From Hanleya hanleyi (lineage: Eukaryota > Mollusca > Polyplacophora > Lepidopleurida > Hanleyidae): a DNA stretch of 64,000 nucleotides. Both the position numbers and the translations under genes were made by a program. The notes beneath the pieces are model-generated. The model made no database searches, had not been told where the DNA came from, and worked only from the letters and a program-made list of their open reading frames with translations. Numbering within the stretch: the stretch's first letter is position 1; the number at the start of each line of letters is the position of its first letter. The DNA lies in the NCBI GenBank assembly GCA_036873755.1, contig JAVTVY010025174.1:37607-101606 (forward strand). The letters are read 5' to 3'. Below are positions 33,060 to 44,974 of the stretch, in pieces.

Positions 33060-33760
33060 CTACTGTACACAAGACGACAGGCGGAACGATCTCTCTATAG
33101 GCGCGAATGAATGACATGACGACACAGCGCCTAGCACCGGCTTGGGCGGTATTAGATACAAATATCCAAGAACACTGATGTAATAGGCTTATCGCAGGCC
33201 CTCAAATCAAAAGTTTTTTGGGGGGGGGGAATGTCGAAATATTGGGTCTCTATACATAACGCCATGTTTTACAATAAAAACACACGTGTAAGCCCGTTGG
33301 ATAATAGAAACGGGCCAAACGGGGAAGGGGCCCTCGGTGACCGAGTGGTCTAAGGCGCTTCGCTGGTGACCGCTAGCCTCACACCGCTGAACCGGCACGG
33401 GTTCGAGCCCAGCTGGTCCATGTGTGAAAATTTGTCAGTTATTTGCCGAAGGGCGGTGGTTCTCTCCGGGTACTCCGGCTTCCTCCACCAACCAAACTGA
33501 CTGTCACCATATGAGTGAAACAAACTTGAGTGTGACATTAAGCCAAATTCCCTCTCTCCCTCCAAACGGGGAAAATATTTGGAGAATGCATGTTCTTATT
33601 CATAACACAAAAGTCTGTGAGGCCCGACGCCGACCAAGTGCTTCATTCTCCATCATGTTATCACCGTCACAAACTACAATCACAATGATTTATACACAGG
33701 GCAAGCCTCGGGGGCGAAATGTCCACCATGCAGCAAATCTTACCAAAAACAGATAACAAT
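33060..33760 (+). repeat. Dispersed repeat R1, copy C, split by a SINE
   Basis: GCGGTATTAGATACAAATATCCA and GATGTAATAGGCTTATC (left), GCCGACCAAGTGCTTCATTC and CACAAACTACAATCACAATG (right) match copies A and D. The ccaaacgggg(a) segment that is single in A is duplicated on both sides of the SINE. Confidence 0.78.
33327..33561 (+). mobile_element. Full-length tRNA-derived SINE with 12-bp target duplication
   Basis: Flanked by CCAAACGGGGAA at 33315-33326 and 33562-33573. Head has A box TGACCGAGTGGTC (33338-33350) and B box GGGTTCGAGCC (33399-33409); the body has GGGCGGTGGTTCTCTCCGGG and TACTCCGGCTTCCTCCACCA, which resembles conserved central domains of metazoan SINEs; the tail runs GTCACCATATGAGTGAAACA to CATTAAGCCAAATTCCCTC. 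A 5'-truncated copy of the tail is at 54559-54614. The head differs from the SINE at 11710. Confidence 0.92.
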
Positions 33761-36167
33761 TCAACCTTATTCACGTGACACTATCAGAACTAATATTCGA
33801 CAAACTATAAGTACAAGCTATGGGGGCTGTACCAATTATCCAATCAGATTCTGTGATTGTCACTTCCTGTTTTTCGATGTTGGCACAGTTAACTAGCACT
33901 TCCGGTTTATCTTCTGATCATATTGTGGATGCCTCCCATTTGGCAACACTCCTATAACTATGAAAAATAGACGACGTCTTCATCATGGACTTGTGGTCAT
34001 GTGAATATGTCCTACATCTGAAATTCTGCAACTTTCACCGTACGAGTAATCTCAGGCTAAAAACTACAAAATATCTTAATTCACTGGAAGTTCAACCTCA
34101 GTACGACTCAGTACTACTCAATTAGTTATAGTTTGATATCCTACCAACAAACACAATTTCCTGATAAACATTGCGCATACAGATGTCTGTATGTACACAT
34201 TGTGCGAACAGACTTCATTGGACATCAAAGTAGAATGACTCAACAAACTTATATAAAGAGTGGGAAGTTCTTTTATTAACTCTTTTAACTTCTGTCAATA
34301 AGGCAATCGGCTTCTTGGTGTAGCACGTCGTTGATAGATTGCTGTACAAGAGGAAATCTTTGTTGTCCGGCCCGCTGAAACCTCTGGAATGTGCAAAGTC
34401 ATATTTATTTAACGGTCTGTGAAGCAGATTCAAAAGATGAAGTAATTCATTTTTTATACATGGAGACCCCGCACGGCGCTATTTTTTAGAGGCATAGGTG
34501 CACCGCCTCTATGACTGTACACTGAAATCCTTATTAATGGGGGATGTACTCTACCCTTATTAACCTTCTTTTTTCTTTTCTTTTTTGCAAAAGTGCTCCC
34601 TTCAATCTATCTCCAAAACACCAGAAATTAGGAGCTGACACTCATCTATCATACTGGGGTCATGTTGAGCCTATTTGCAAAGGATCATGGTTAAATTCAA
34701 AACGGCGGCCATGTGGAGTATCAAAGTGATAGTAATATTTTCTTCAAAATTTGTGCTTTTCTGTGGATAAAAGTGTGCAAAAGCAGTAAGTTTAGTAATT
34801 TAATACGTAGACAAGCGTTCGGAGAAAAAGTTGATTTTAAGAATTGTAGTTGATTATCAGAGATACAAAAAAAGAAGATACAGCCTAATAATTGTAAATC
34901 TAGGCATTATATCATCGGATATACGGTACCTACAAATTCACGGCTCGCTGAAAGTTCCATAATACTAACCAAACTGATAACAAACTAAAACCTTTCATAA
35001 TCTCCGATGTCCCATTTAGCAACCCCGAGTGAGAAATGCTGATGTTATGCTGATGGAAATTTATTGTCATTTTTTACACGAAATATCTCAACAAATACTT
35101 AAATCTATAACGGGGTCCTTATTCTACTGACAATACAGAGGACAATCCGGCCTAGTGCGATCCACTTTCTCCCCGCCATTTTTTACAGGCTTACTAATGA
35201 TTTAGGTATATTTGTCGAAAGTGCGAACGACTCCCGCAAACTTCATCTGGAAGATCTGTGAACGTGAATCCCATTCTTTGTGTTCGTACTTAAATAGTTC
35301 AAACAAATCTCCAGCAAAGTGACTAAAGTCATGTAGAGGTCACGTGTCGTATATGTTTTCGAGTTTCTTTATAGGTTTGATGTGTAACTCCGCTATGTCA
35401 TGTCAGGCGACACAATGGTTTGTCGGATCGCAATGTTTGACTAAGTTTTCTGTTCTCTCGTTTAGACAACGCTTCAACAGAGGTGGACATCCGATCGAAT
35501 ATCAGACGACCATTTGTAAGGTGATTAATATTACGTTACAAAGACACCTGCGGAGTGAGGGATTTTAATCCGCTCCCTGTCTAGGCACATCCCGTTCGAG
35601 ATTCATAGAGAAAGGCAAGGGGTCATACAAGGTGATCATATCAATGCTATATTCTTCTAGTATATGATGTAGAACGTCCATAGTGATTACCATCACAGCC
35701 CATATTCATCGACTTGCCACAACATTATATTAAGCCAGATTGGAACGTCGATTTTGAGGACCGATTGCTTTACAAATTCCCAATCTCCAAAAAGATCACG
35801 TTTATGGTTTCGGCATAAACAATGGATGCTGAGACAGGGAAGATACTTGATTATGAGGGTCTCTCATAATTTTTTAGAAACAACCAATGGGGGAAGTAGT
35901 CATCGAGCTACCCTCGCACTGATCAATAATAGCAAGCGTCAGATCTGACATTCAATATTCAACTGTCATCCATAGAAGAATTTCCGCGTCAATAATCGAT
36001 ATACATATTTCGCATGACAGTTCCAAATGTGTCTGAAATAAGAAGACTAAAAACACAAGATGGCTTTCTTACAAGATGGAAGCGGTCAACAGTTTTCAAT
36101 ATTGCCAACTAGACAAGATGATGTTCTTTACATAAAATCCTATTCACTGATCATTATTTTTTTATCT
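33761..36167. other. Spacer with one copy of a GGCGGCCAT repeat
   Basis: 34590-34800 (ATCATACTGGGGTCATGTTG, AAAACGGCGGCCATGTGG, TTCTTCAAAATTTGTGCTTTTC) matches 52790-52980. Nothing else recognised; short ORFs are unsupported. Confidence 0.5.
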
Positions 36168-36658
36168 AAATTAAACGCAACATTAAAAGGGCGGTGGAAA
36201 CGATGCCGGCGTACTGACAAGAAGTCAAATGACCCCACAGACAAATATCACAAGAACCAAATATGATCCCTGTGATGATTTGTATCCCAGCCAAACTTTT
36301 ATTTTAGCTGTTCATGTGGACATATTGAATGACATGGCCCCTAGCACGGTCTTGAGCGGTATTAGATTCAAATATTTTAGAGCGATGATGTAATAGCCAT
36401 GTCAAGTTATCTGCTGGAAATGATGAAATATGTGACTTTCTGATAGTAACGGCCCAAACGTGGGAGTATTTATTGAAGGCAAATTCGTATTCAGAACAAA
36501 TGCATGTGAGCCCGACGCCGACCAAGCGCTTCATTCTCCACCAGGTTTACAAGTCATAAAACTACAATCACAATTATTTGTACAGAGGGCAAGCCTCGGG
36601 GACGAAACGTCCACCAGCAGAATCTCACCACATACAGACAAAAATTAAACGCAACATT
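36168..36658 (+). repeat. Dispersed repeat R1, copy D (fullest)
   Basis: Bounded on both sides by the identical 17-mer AAATTAAACGCAACATT (36168-36184, 36642-36658). Because the same sequence also starts other copies and the right one is followed by a similar ATGGTGG, it may be a terminal direct repeat or the start of a second tandem unit rather than a target duplication. Internal order: GATGCCGGCGTACTGAC, ATGATCCCTGTGATGAT, GTATTAGATTCAAATATT, GATGTAATAGCC, GCCGACCAAGCGCTTCATTC. Confidence 0.78.
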
Positions 36659-37599
36659 CAATGGTGGTAAAATTTCCAAATTTTTTGACTGAGCGGATGG
36701 AATCTGTCACGCTTTGACTGTAACTGTTCCACTGAAATGTAAAAGACAAGTTATTCAAACGACCCCTAGCCCGGGGTTATCAGATTAATGCACAATTCAT
36801 GAAAAGTAGCGCCAGAGATCTTGCACGCTACGGTCTTATTTTGCCGTCAATGTACGAATTTCTTATTTATGCTATCACATAATTTGAGAAATTTTGAATG
36901 GAGGTGTTTACTGGTATAGCCCTGTTCGACAATTTTCTGCAATAATATTCAGAGGCGTTGAGTGTGCACATGATCTAGTAAATACCACCAGGTGAGATAT
37001 GTATTGGTCGTATGCAGGTCCTTCTGGAATATTGCTCTCCAGAAATGGAACTATAACAAAACTGTAATCGTGTCTCTTGTCGTGAAGTCGACGTGAGAGA
37101 AAGCCCTGATCATTCTTTTAAAGGAAAAGGCCCAGATATGATTTTCCATCTGGAATATCAACAGTTTCCATAAAATCCAGTGATTCAGAGTTTTTACATA
37201 GATATCAGGGGAGGGGGGTCATCGGGGGAGCTAAGAAGTGTATATACCAATATGTGAAAATAAAAGCATTGCGCCGATGGGCCAGGAAGTCCGTATAGGC
37301 CATAAACCCCAATTTCTGATTCCGCCTTCCTTGCTTAAATAACAAGACAACCCGTAACGCTTTGCATGTACCCACTTGTCTGGAAACTGGCTTATCATAC
37401 AAAGGGATATAATCACCATATATATGTTGTGTGATGTTAGATTGTTGCTAAGAGTGTGGCCTGATGGGAAGGAGATATAATATTGTGAAGGACAACGTTG
37501 CAAAATCGTCTATGGAAGAAAGGGGACAGGACACTGCTGAAATACCATCCGCTGACATCATTTTGCCAAAAAAGTAATCTGACTTTACTCTGAGAGCTT
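36659..37599. other. Gene-free spacer
   Basis: 36770-36835 holds GCCCGGGGTTATCAG...AGATCTTGCACGCTAC, an inverted scrap of the Penelope-like tail. No gene seen. Confidence 0.5.
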
Positions 37600-38190
37600 A
37601 CGTCCATCTTATATCCCCCAAGTTTGAAGTCAATCGGTTGAATTGTTCTTGAGATACCACATTCACAACATGGTTCGGACAGAAGGACAGACGGATAGCT
37701 ACTGATGCGAAGCCACCCGCCCAGTTTGAAGTCGATGAGTTGAATTGTTCTCGAGATGTCGCGTCTACAACATGGTTGGCACGGATGGAATCTAAGATGG
37801 CCGACGGCGGTCATCTTGAATAAGGCAGTATGGTGAAAAACAATCCCAGCCATCTTGTCACTGATGTGAAGCCACCCCCACCAAGTTTGAAGTCGATGAG
37901 TTGAATTGTTCTCGAGATGTCGCGTCTACAACATGGTTGGCACGGATGGAATCTAAGATGGCCGACGGCGGTCATCTTGAATAAGGCAGTATGGTGAAAA
38001 ACAATCCCAGCCATCTTGTCACTGATGTGAAGCCACCCCCCCAAGTTGGAAGTCGATTGGTTGAAATTTTCTCGAGATATCGCGTTCACAACATTGCTGG
38101 GACGGATGGAATCTAAGATGGCCGACGTCGGTCATCTTGAGCAAGCAGTATGGTGAAAAACAATCGTCATCGTCTCACTGATGTGAAGCC
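37600..38190. repeat. ~160-bp tandem repeat, 3.5 copies
   Basis: AAGTTTGAAGTCGATGAGTTG...TCTAAGATGGCCGACGGCGG...GGTGAAAAACAATCCCAGCC recurs at about 37723, 37884 and 38042, with a diverged copy at 37615. The 92- and 138-codon ORFs at 37437-38089 (-) share repeats for this reason. Confidence 0.9.
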
Positions 38191-38194
38191 CAAT

Positions 38195-38400
38195 ATGTCC
38201 CCAACACACTTTATGTTTTTTATGCCAACACCATTATTTGGTGTTGAGCCAATATTACCACCAAAATATGGAGTTGAGCCATTTCCAATACGGTGTTGAT
38301 TAACATCATTATTTGATGTTGAATTGGCCTGAACACCATATCTTTGTGTTGGAATCGGCCAAAACACCATTTCTCAACACCACTTTATGGTATTGACTCG
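38195..38400. mobile_element. MITE-like block of AACACC palindromes
   Basis: CCAACACCATTATTTGGTGTTG and similar inverted GGTGTTG/CAACACC pairs at short spacing; no ORF. Style resembles the subterminal repeats at 42660-43315. Confidence 0.6.
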
Positions 38401-41003
38401 TTCGATCCAAAACCCGTTTTCAAGGTTTTATAGTCATGCTGGAAAGATGCATCTTCGCATACAAAGTCCATAATGTCATAAGCATAATTAAATATCACAT
38501 ATCAAAAGCCGACTGATTCCCATGTCGAACTGTAAAATAAAATGATTTATGACCACATGCCATGTCTTTCGAATTTCTGCAATGTAAGACATTTTTTTTC
38601 GATACAGTTTTGATTTTAATATCGATTACGGTTGTCTCGCTGTTGTACGCGGAAGGCAGGTTTGACAGCTTGTGAGATAGGTGATCATAGATGTGCGCCC
38701 ATCTGTGACAAATGTCGACTACCGTTGTTTGTCCGCGTATGTGGTCTATTTGATTTTCATCTGTTCAGTTCAGTAGTCTGATTGGATCTGTGGTTAGACA
38801 ACCGTATACCATCCACTCATCGCACATGTCATTCCCACTCAAACATAATGATAGGGAAGGCAAAAACGGACTGTATAGAGTCAGTGTTAAGTCATGAGTT
38901 GACCCCTTCTAATACTTACAATGAATATATTATAGGGTGTCTTCTGACAGGGTTTCAGTCCTTATTACCTGCCTTTCGTGAATAACCAGGCCTGTCACAG
39001 CTGCAGTCCAGGAAGAAAATTGTAACTTGTGGTCAATTTTCATATCCACGAATTCTTAATCGCAAATATGTCTCTGTAAATATTTATGACACTAAGCTCA
39101 GATGCATAAGAAATATGGCTTAAAGTAACCATGAACGCTCGCATGTTAGAAGATATATTTTATGTCTGAGTTGATGTCGTTCCTTACGATCTCCATGTGC
39201 TTTCGAAGAGAAACTTTGTGCCCTCGATTCCATTATTCCCACACAGCTTGCAGATCTATCTAATACTAATTCCCGGGCATCAGCTGCCAGTAATAACAAC
39301 CTTTCGAATTATTCGAACAGGAAATAACGCCACTCGAACAGAGCCCTAACACCCAATTGGTCTTTCCCAACACTTCCAGAACGTCCACTCCTACGTAAAA
39401 AATCTCTTATATTCAACCCAAGTATTTTGCCTAATTTTCAGTGTGCTCAAATCCTAGAATGTCAAGCCAACACCATTTGTAGTCATGAACACTTGCTGTT
39501 AAATGTCTTACGAAAGTTCTATTCACCTCCAAGTGGAAACAGACGACACCATCCATTGGCGTGAACAGGGGGTGCGATCGCACAACTTAACAGGCTCTCT
39601 TTGCAGGCTTTCAGGACAACAGTATTCCTCTTATGTCCATGCAATAAATATTTATAATAGTCTAGACTTAAATTGACGGGTTCCCCGTTTACATCATCAC
39701 CAAAACGCGTTACGCGCGCAAGTTGTATGAAGGAGTAAGTTAAAATTGATCGTACCCAATGACCGTCTTTGCGATGATACCTGACGTCGCTGTATGTAAT
39801 ATGGAATTAATACTTCACATTCAATGACCGAACAATGGCAAGTGACATATAAACCCTATGCATTCGAGTGTTCTTTGAGGAATACAAAAACAGACATCAA
39901 CAAAGGACAAGATTACGACTTTATTCTTAGAACATTTAAGAAATTTAAAACTGAACTCGAGACTGTAGGCCCCCCTATGTCCAGCAGAGCAATGTTCGGA
40001 CGGAAATAGCTACCACGACAATCAATCATCATGTATATATCGACATCGTTAGATTTATGTAACTAATTGAATGCGAAGTACCCTTTTCACACTTGAAATA
40101 TATGAAATGATATTGTTCACCTCTGTTATTTTTCGCCAATCTTTAGATAAAAGTCAGTCTGATAAAAGCCAGGAAAACAGATCAGATCGCGCCTGTGGTC
40201 GTTTGAGACCCCGGAGCTTCCGAAGCCTACAGCCGCCCCTGGACTCTCGCCCTAGTCGCACCCGCCTTTGTAATTGACTGGTTACGCCATATCTCACGAG
40301 ATAATATGGATCTTCGAGACTTTGTTGTGTTCCTACAATACAGTAAAAAGGCGCTCCGAAGGAAGTGTATCAGACATTTCGCAGCGATCATTTAACCATT
40401 TAGAATCTGGATCGCATCAATGCACTGAGTTGTCTAAGCAAAGTAGATTGCCCATTTCGAATGGGAGAACACACAAGAGAATCACACCATGCAGAACATT
40501 CCTAGTTTGGAGAAACCGAGGAGAATCTGCACCTGGAATGAAGGAAGTTGTCAAAGCACTACAGGTAACAGTAACAATCCCGATCACTGTCCTCGGGGAT
40601 GAGCGGTATACAGGGGACGAGATCCTCAACGAATGAGAAGCCCTCTTCGGCAAACTTGGACCCCATAAGTACAGTTCAATTCCAGTACAGGTAACTGGTA
40701 CAACACAGACAACGAAATCAACAAGTCAACAGATCCGTGGGGCGACGAGAAGGGGCAGAAACCCATCATCATCGATGAGGAAGTCACACAAGTGGGACGT
40801 TGCCTTCGTCCTGAAACCTATCGCCGAACTTCGTACTGGAATAGCTCCAGATCACAATCATATGCATATACGTCACCCCTCTGTTAAAGAGAAATAAGAA
40901 ATGACCAAGCTCTCCTGCCAATGACCGCGGTCTCTACATGAACTATCCAAGGGATATCTCCTGAATCTGACTGTTCCCCCGCCGAATTTTACAGATATTT
41001 CCT
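38401..41003. other. Spacer; one unrecognised ORF
   Basis: The longest ORF (40274-40636, 120 codons, ending ITVLGDERYTGDEILNE) matches no family I know and has no promoter or repeat support. The stretch 40490-40860 looks moderately coding-like in composition and could be a decayed element. Confidence 0.4.
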
Positions 41004-41320
41004 TTGCGGTCAGCCAGACCGGATTTTAAAATCAGGAACACTGTCATCCTTCCAACAACAGAGTTATATATCTTGTCTACCCAAGAAAGGAAAAGACAGA
41101 AAATTTTTGTAGAATTGTCTCTATTGAACGTCGATTACAATAAATATCAGAATCAGGTAAATACGACCATCAATACTAGGCGAAACGCAAGAAGGCTTAT
41201 TACTAGTTTTATTGGGGAAATTACTAGGCTTCTATTCGATCGTATCCACTACACTGAAGAACAAAACATTCCGGGGCTGCTTTTCTTTATAGTTTTCTTT
41301 ATAGTTTTCGAGAAGTAAGT
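41004..41320 (+). pseudogene. L1-type LINE reverse transcriptase fragment
   Basis: The ORF reads LSTQERKRQK, LSLLNVDYNKY, then FIGEITRLLFDRIHYTEEQN and IPGLLFFIVF. In L1-like RTs the corresponding order is a K-D rich loop, RPISLLNxDYK, QTGFxxGRxIxENxRLLxDxIxYT and IPGLLxxIDFEKAFD. Here the Asp of motif A is replaced and the ATAGTTTTCTTTATAGTTTTC segment is a local duplication, so it is dead. No flanking LINE sequence is obvious. Function: relic of a self-copying element. Confidence 0.65.
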
Positions 41321-42642
41321 CGGCCATTTTCTTACTTTTCCACAGCACACCACGTGAGTATATTAGGAATTGGGGCGTTCTTAAGAAATAATGTTCTAAT
41401 GGAGCCAAAACAGTATACACGACTCATGAGTCAATAATGAGTGAAATTCATATATAAAATAATATTTAAAAAATATAGAAAATAAACCTGAGAAAACCCA
41501 TGATAAAAAGATAAGGAGTTAGACACAACAACCGGACTAGCATGGTCTGCTATTTATACCGATATATACGATACAACGGGGAAAATTGACCAGCAATACT
41601 TTCAATACCAGATTCTGCACAGCATACTTGTAACCAATTATTTTTTTAAACCTATGGGGTAGAACAGACTCCGATAAATGAACTCTGTGCAACCAAGATA
41701 CTGAAGACCTGGAGCAAACGCCAATCATGGTAAAAAGATCTTGAAATCAGTTCTGGACCACGAGTGATCTTAAGTAATACTGGGACTAACCCGGCTAATT
41801 GTTTACTTTACTAACAAATATGTACATATATAAGGTAGAAATGTGCAGATATCATAACACGGAATCTACTGTTTAAGGGCTGGTGGATTTTCTGTTCAAA
41901 ATGAGGTATGTCGAAAGCTATATAGCAAAAAAAAATCATATGTCCGAGCTCTTTTCAGGGGAGATGGGGAACCTCTGGCGTTTAATGGTTGGTAAACAAA
42001 AGTCGAAACGTTGACATAACAGTGTAGTTCTGGCGAATCAGACTGATTCTTGAGTATATCTTTCGACGGTTCGTTTATCTCCGAAGGATTGCCTGTTTTC
42101 TTGAACTTTGGCAGACAATTTGAATAATGTACCATTTCAGACGAACTATCAATAATCTATGCAAATTCCTTAGCAGGTCAATGCGAATGACAAGAGATTT
42201 TCTTCCAACAAACTACCGATGGAAACTTTTCGCATATAAAAAATGCTTGCAACACATTGTAGTCAGTCGATATTCCTACGCATGCTGCGTTTCCACGTCG
42301 AACGCCAATACGTGACGTATTGGCTTAAAACATGGTACTCACAAGGATTGTTTCGAAGAAATCGGGCTTTTGTTAAATTTTGTTCAGTATAACCGCTTTC
42401 GATCGCTTCAAATGTATCACGCGAACACCCCCTTGCCGCAAATACGCGATGCTCTCCAGTGTGTCATTCGTTTATGTTGAAGAATGTCATCTGAACGGCT
42501 AAAGTCGGATGTTTAACTATACTTATCGCGAAAATAAAGTAGTTTTAACTGCCGAATGTGGCTGCAACTTTGCAGCATTCACTGTCCGCAGTTCACAATA
42601 CCTTGAATGGTAATTTTGTTTTGGTAGTTGGGAGAACTGTAG
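41321..42642. other. Gene-free spacer
   Basis: A+T-rich; no supported gene or repeat. Confidence 0.4.
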
Positions 42643-42659
42643 TACACACTTAGCCCAGA

Positions 42660-43315
42660 AGGTGTAAATTACACCTCTACGGGGTGTAAATGGCTTGTCC
42701 CAGGGCTAACACCCTTTTGGGTGTGAATTAACACCCTCTCCGAAAGGTGTAAATTTACACCTTCTCGAAAAGGTGTTAAGTTACACCTTTTTTGCTCGCA
42801 TTACACCTTCCATGGGTGTTCATTCACACCTTCTGAATAAAATTTGCACCTTCCAGACAAATTTATAAGCATATTTTGGGGGAACCCAGCATCCCATGGG
42901 TGTTTATTTACACCTTTTGACCACAACTAAACTTTTCAGTGGTGTTAATTTACACCTTTTCAACAGAATTACACCTTCTTTGGGTGTTCATTCACACCTT
43001 TTGGGCAAATTTGAAACATCTAGGGGTGCTAAAATACACCTTCTGGTGATCATTCCATCTTCCAGGGGTGTTAAATCACACCTTGTTAGTAAGAATTACA
43101 CCTTTCATTGGTGTTAATTGACACCTTTTGACCTAGATTACATCCTCTTGGGTGTTTATTTACACCATTTGGCCAAAATTAAACCTTCTAGAGGTGCTAA
43201 AATGCACCTTCTGGAGACAATTCCATCTTTCAGGGGTGTTGATACACACCCATTTCGTGAGAATTACACCTTCAAAAGGTGTTAATTTGCACCTTTTTAG
43301 TGAGAATTAGTGGTG
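42660..43315. repeat. Left subterminal GGTGTAAA repeats
   Basis: More than 25 ACACC(T)/AGGTGT motifs in both orientations, many as short hairpins such as AAGGTGTAAATTTACACCTT. Confidence 0.9.
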
Positions 43316-43390
43316 TTCGTACCACCCAGTAGTGGCTCTTGGTTGAGGTACACAATAAGAACATTAACACAAAATCTATGTATGATATAT

Positions 43391-43396
43391 TTTATT
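43391..43396 (-). terminator. Polyadenylation signal of the TIR-element gene
   Basis: AATAAA on the minus strand, about 1.6 kb past the stop at 44975. The intervening 3' region holds the G-rich tandem repeats at 43840-44700. Confidence 0.5.
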
Positions 43397-43509
43397 AAGG
43401 AAATCACAAAAAGCACATTTACATTGGTCTTTTCATGTTAGCCTTTACTGATATCATAGTTCACTCTCAATCGCTGGAAGCACAAAGTTCAAACGATTAA
43501 AAATACAAG

Positions 43510-43790
43510 CATCCCAACCCAACCTAAATTGAGCCCGTTATGTTCATGTCACTTATGCCTCCAACTTTCACCCGCCTACAGATATCGTACAACTATTTAT
43601 ATACACACAAGTCTTTAACCCCATCCCACTAAAGCACAAACCTAAATTGAGCACGTTGTGTTCATGTCAGTTACGCCACTACCTTTCACACGCTCACAGA
43701 TATCACACAAACTATTTACATATCTTTACAAATTTACAAATCTTTAACCCCGAGGTATGGGGCCGATTTAACAACTTACTCCACGGGAAA
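43510..43790. repeat. ~128-bp direct duplication
   Basis: ACCTAAATTGAGC(C/A)CGTT(A/G)TG then TTCATGTCA and ACAGATATC..ACAACTATTTA then TCTTTAACCCC occur twice. Confidence 0.75.
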
Positions 43791-43839
43791 AATTAATAAA
43801 AATAAAGGTAACAGATAATAGTGAAATAAAAAGTAGCAA

Positions 43840-44700
43840 TCCGGTTACATATCCATGATCAGTGTTCTGGGTTCGTAAACAGATATTTGCCAAAGAATAA
43901 TTTCCTTAATGACAACGGGTGGTGGTGGGGGGTGGGCAGATCTTTGCCATGGAATACTTTTGTGGGAAAACTTTTGTAGATGACCCTCTGGGGTGCCTAG
44001 CCTCTGAGAACGAAAGTCGAAAACTCTCAGAGAGTAGGGCGTATCAGGTAACAAAAATGGCACTGACACTGGATGGGAGAGTCGAGGAGGGGGGGGGGAG
44101 AGAGTTGTACATAATCGTCTGGGATGCCTAACCTGAGACCGAAAATCGAAAACTCACAGAGAGTAGGGGTAATCAGTAACAGAAACTGACAACAACACCA
44201 GATCCAGCCGGGGGGTGGGGTGGGTGGAGGTGGAAACTGACAGCAACACCAGAGGCCGGGGGTGGAGGGGGGAGGGGGGTGGAGATTTGTACATAACCTT
44301 CTGGGCTTGCCCTAGCCTCTGAGACCAAAAATCGAAAACTCTCAGAGAGTAGGGGTAACCAGTAACAGAAACTGACAGCAACACCAGATCCAGCCTGGGG
44401 GGTGGGGGGGTTGGAGTGAAGATTTGCATAAAACCTTCTGTGGTGCCGTAGCCTCTGTGACCGAAAATCGAAAACTCTGAGAGTAGGGTATCACAGGTAA
44501 CAAAAATGGCAATGACACTGGGTTGGGGAGTTGTTGGGTGGGGGGGGGGGGGGGGGGTGGGGATAACTGTCATGAAATGCTTTTGTACATAACCTTCTAG
44601 TGTGCCCTGGCCTCTGAGACCGAAAATCAAAAACTCTCAGAGAGTAGGGTATAACCGGTAACAAAAATGGCAATGACACTTGGGGGGGAGGGGGGGGAGA
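43840..44700. repeat. ~150-bp tandem repeat with G-runs
   Basis: About six copies of GACCGAAAATCGAAAACTCT, CAGAGAGTAGGG, GTAACAGAAACTGACA(G)CAACACC followed by poly-G tracts (up to about 18 G at 44540-44557). The G-runs on the plus strand could form quadruplexes; Pro-rich minus ORFs here are artefacts. Confidence 0.88.
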
Positions 44701-44974
44701 CAAGCGGTAAAATATACACACTAATATGTGTCCGAATGTTCATAACAGGGGTTTTATTAGAAGGCGAAAAATTTTGGGACTACTTTCAACAGGGCAGCCA
44801 CCTACTTTGCTTAGTTGTCTGTATTACTCAATGTTAAATGCCATAATAATAGCCTGCTACCTCGGTGAATTTCCACCTACTTGAAAAGTTAATGAAACCC
44901 TTACATAAGTATGATACAGCGTCATGGTTCAAGAATGTTTTTCTGTAAGTGAGAAGTAGCTCTTACTGCTTCTG

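Noticed and set aside
37437..38089. 138- and 92-codon minus ORFs with shared segments
   Set aside because: The sharing comes from the ~160-bp tandem repeat; composition is not coding-like.
40274..40636. 120-codon ORF
   Set aside because: No recognised domain, repeat or promoter; kept only as part of a spacer description.
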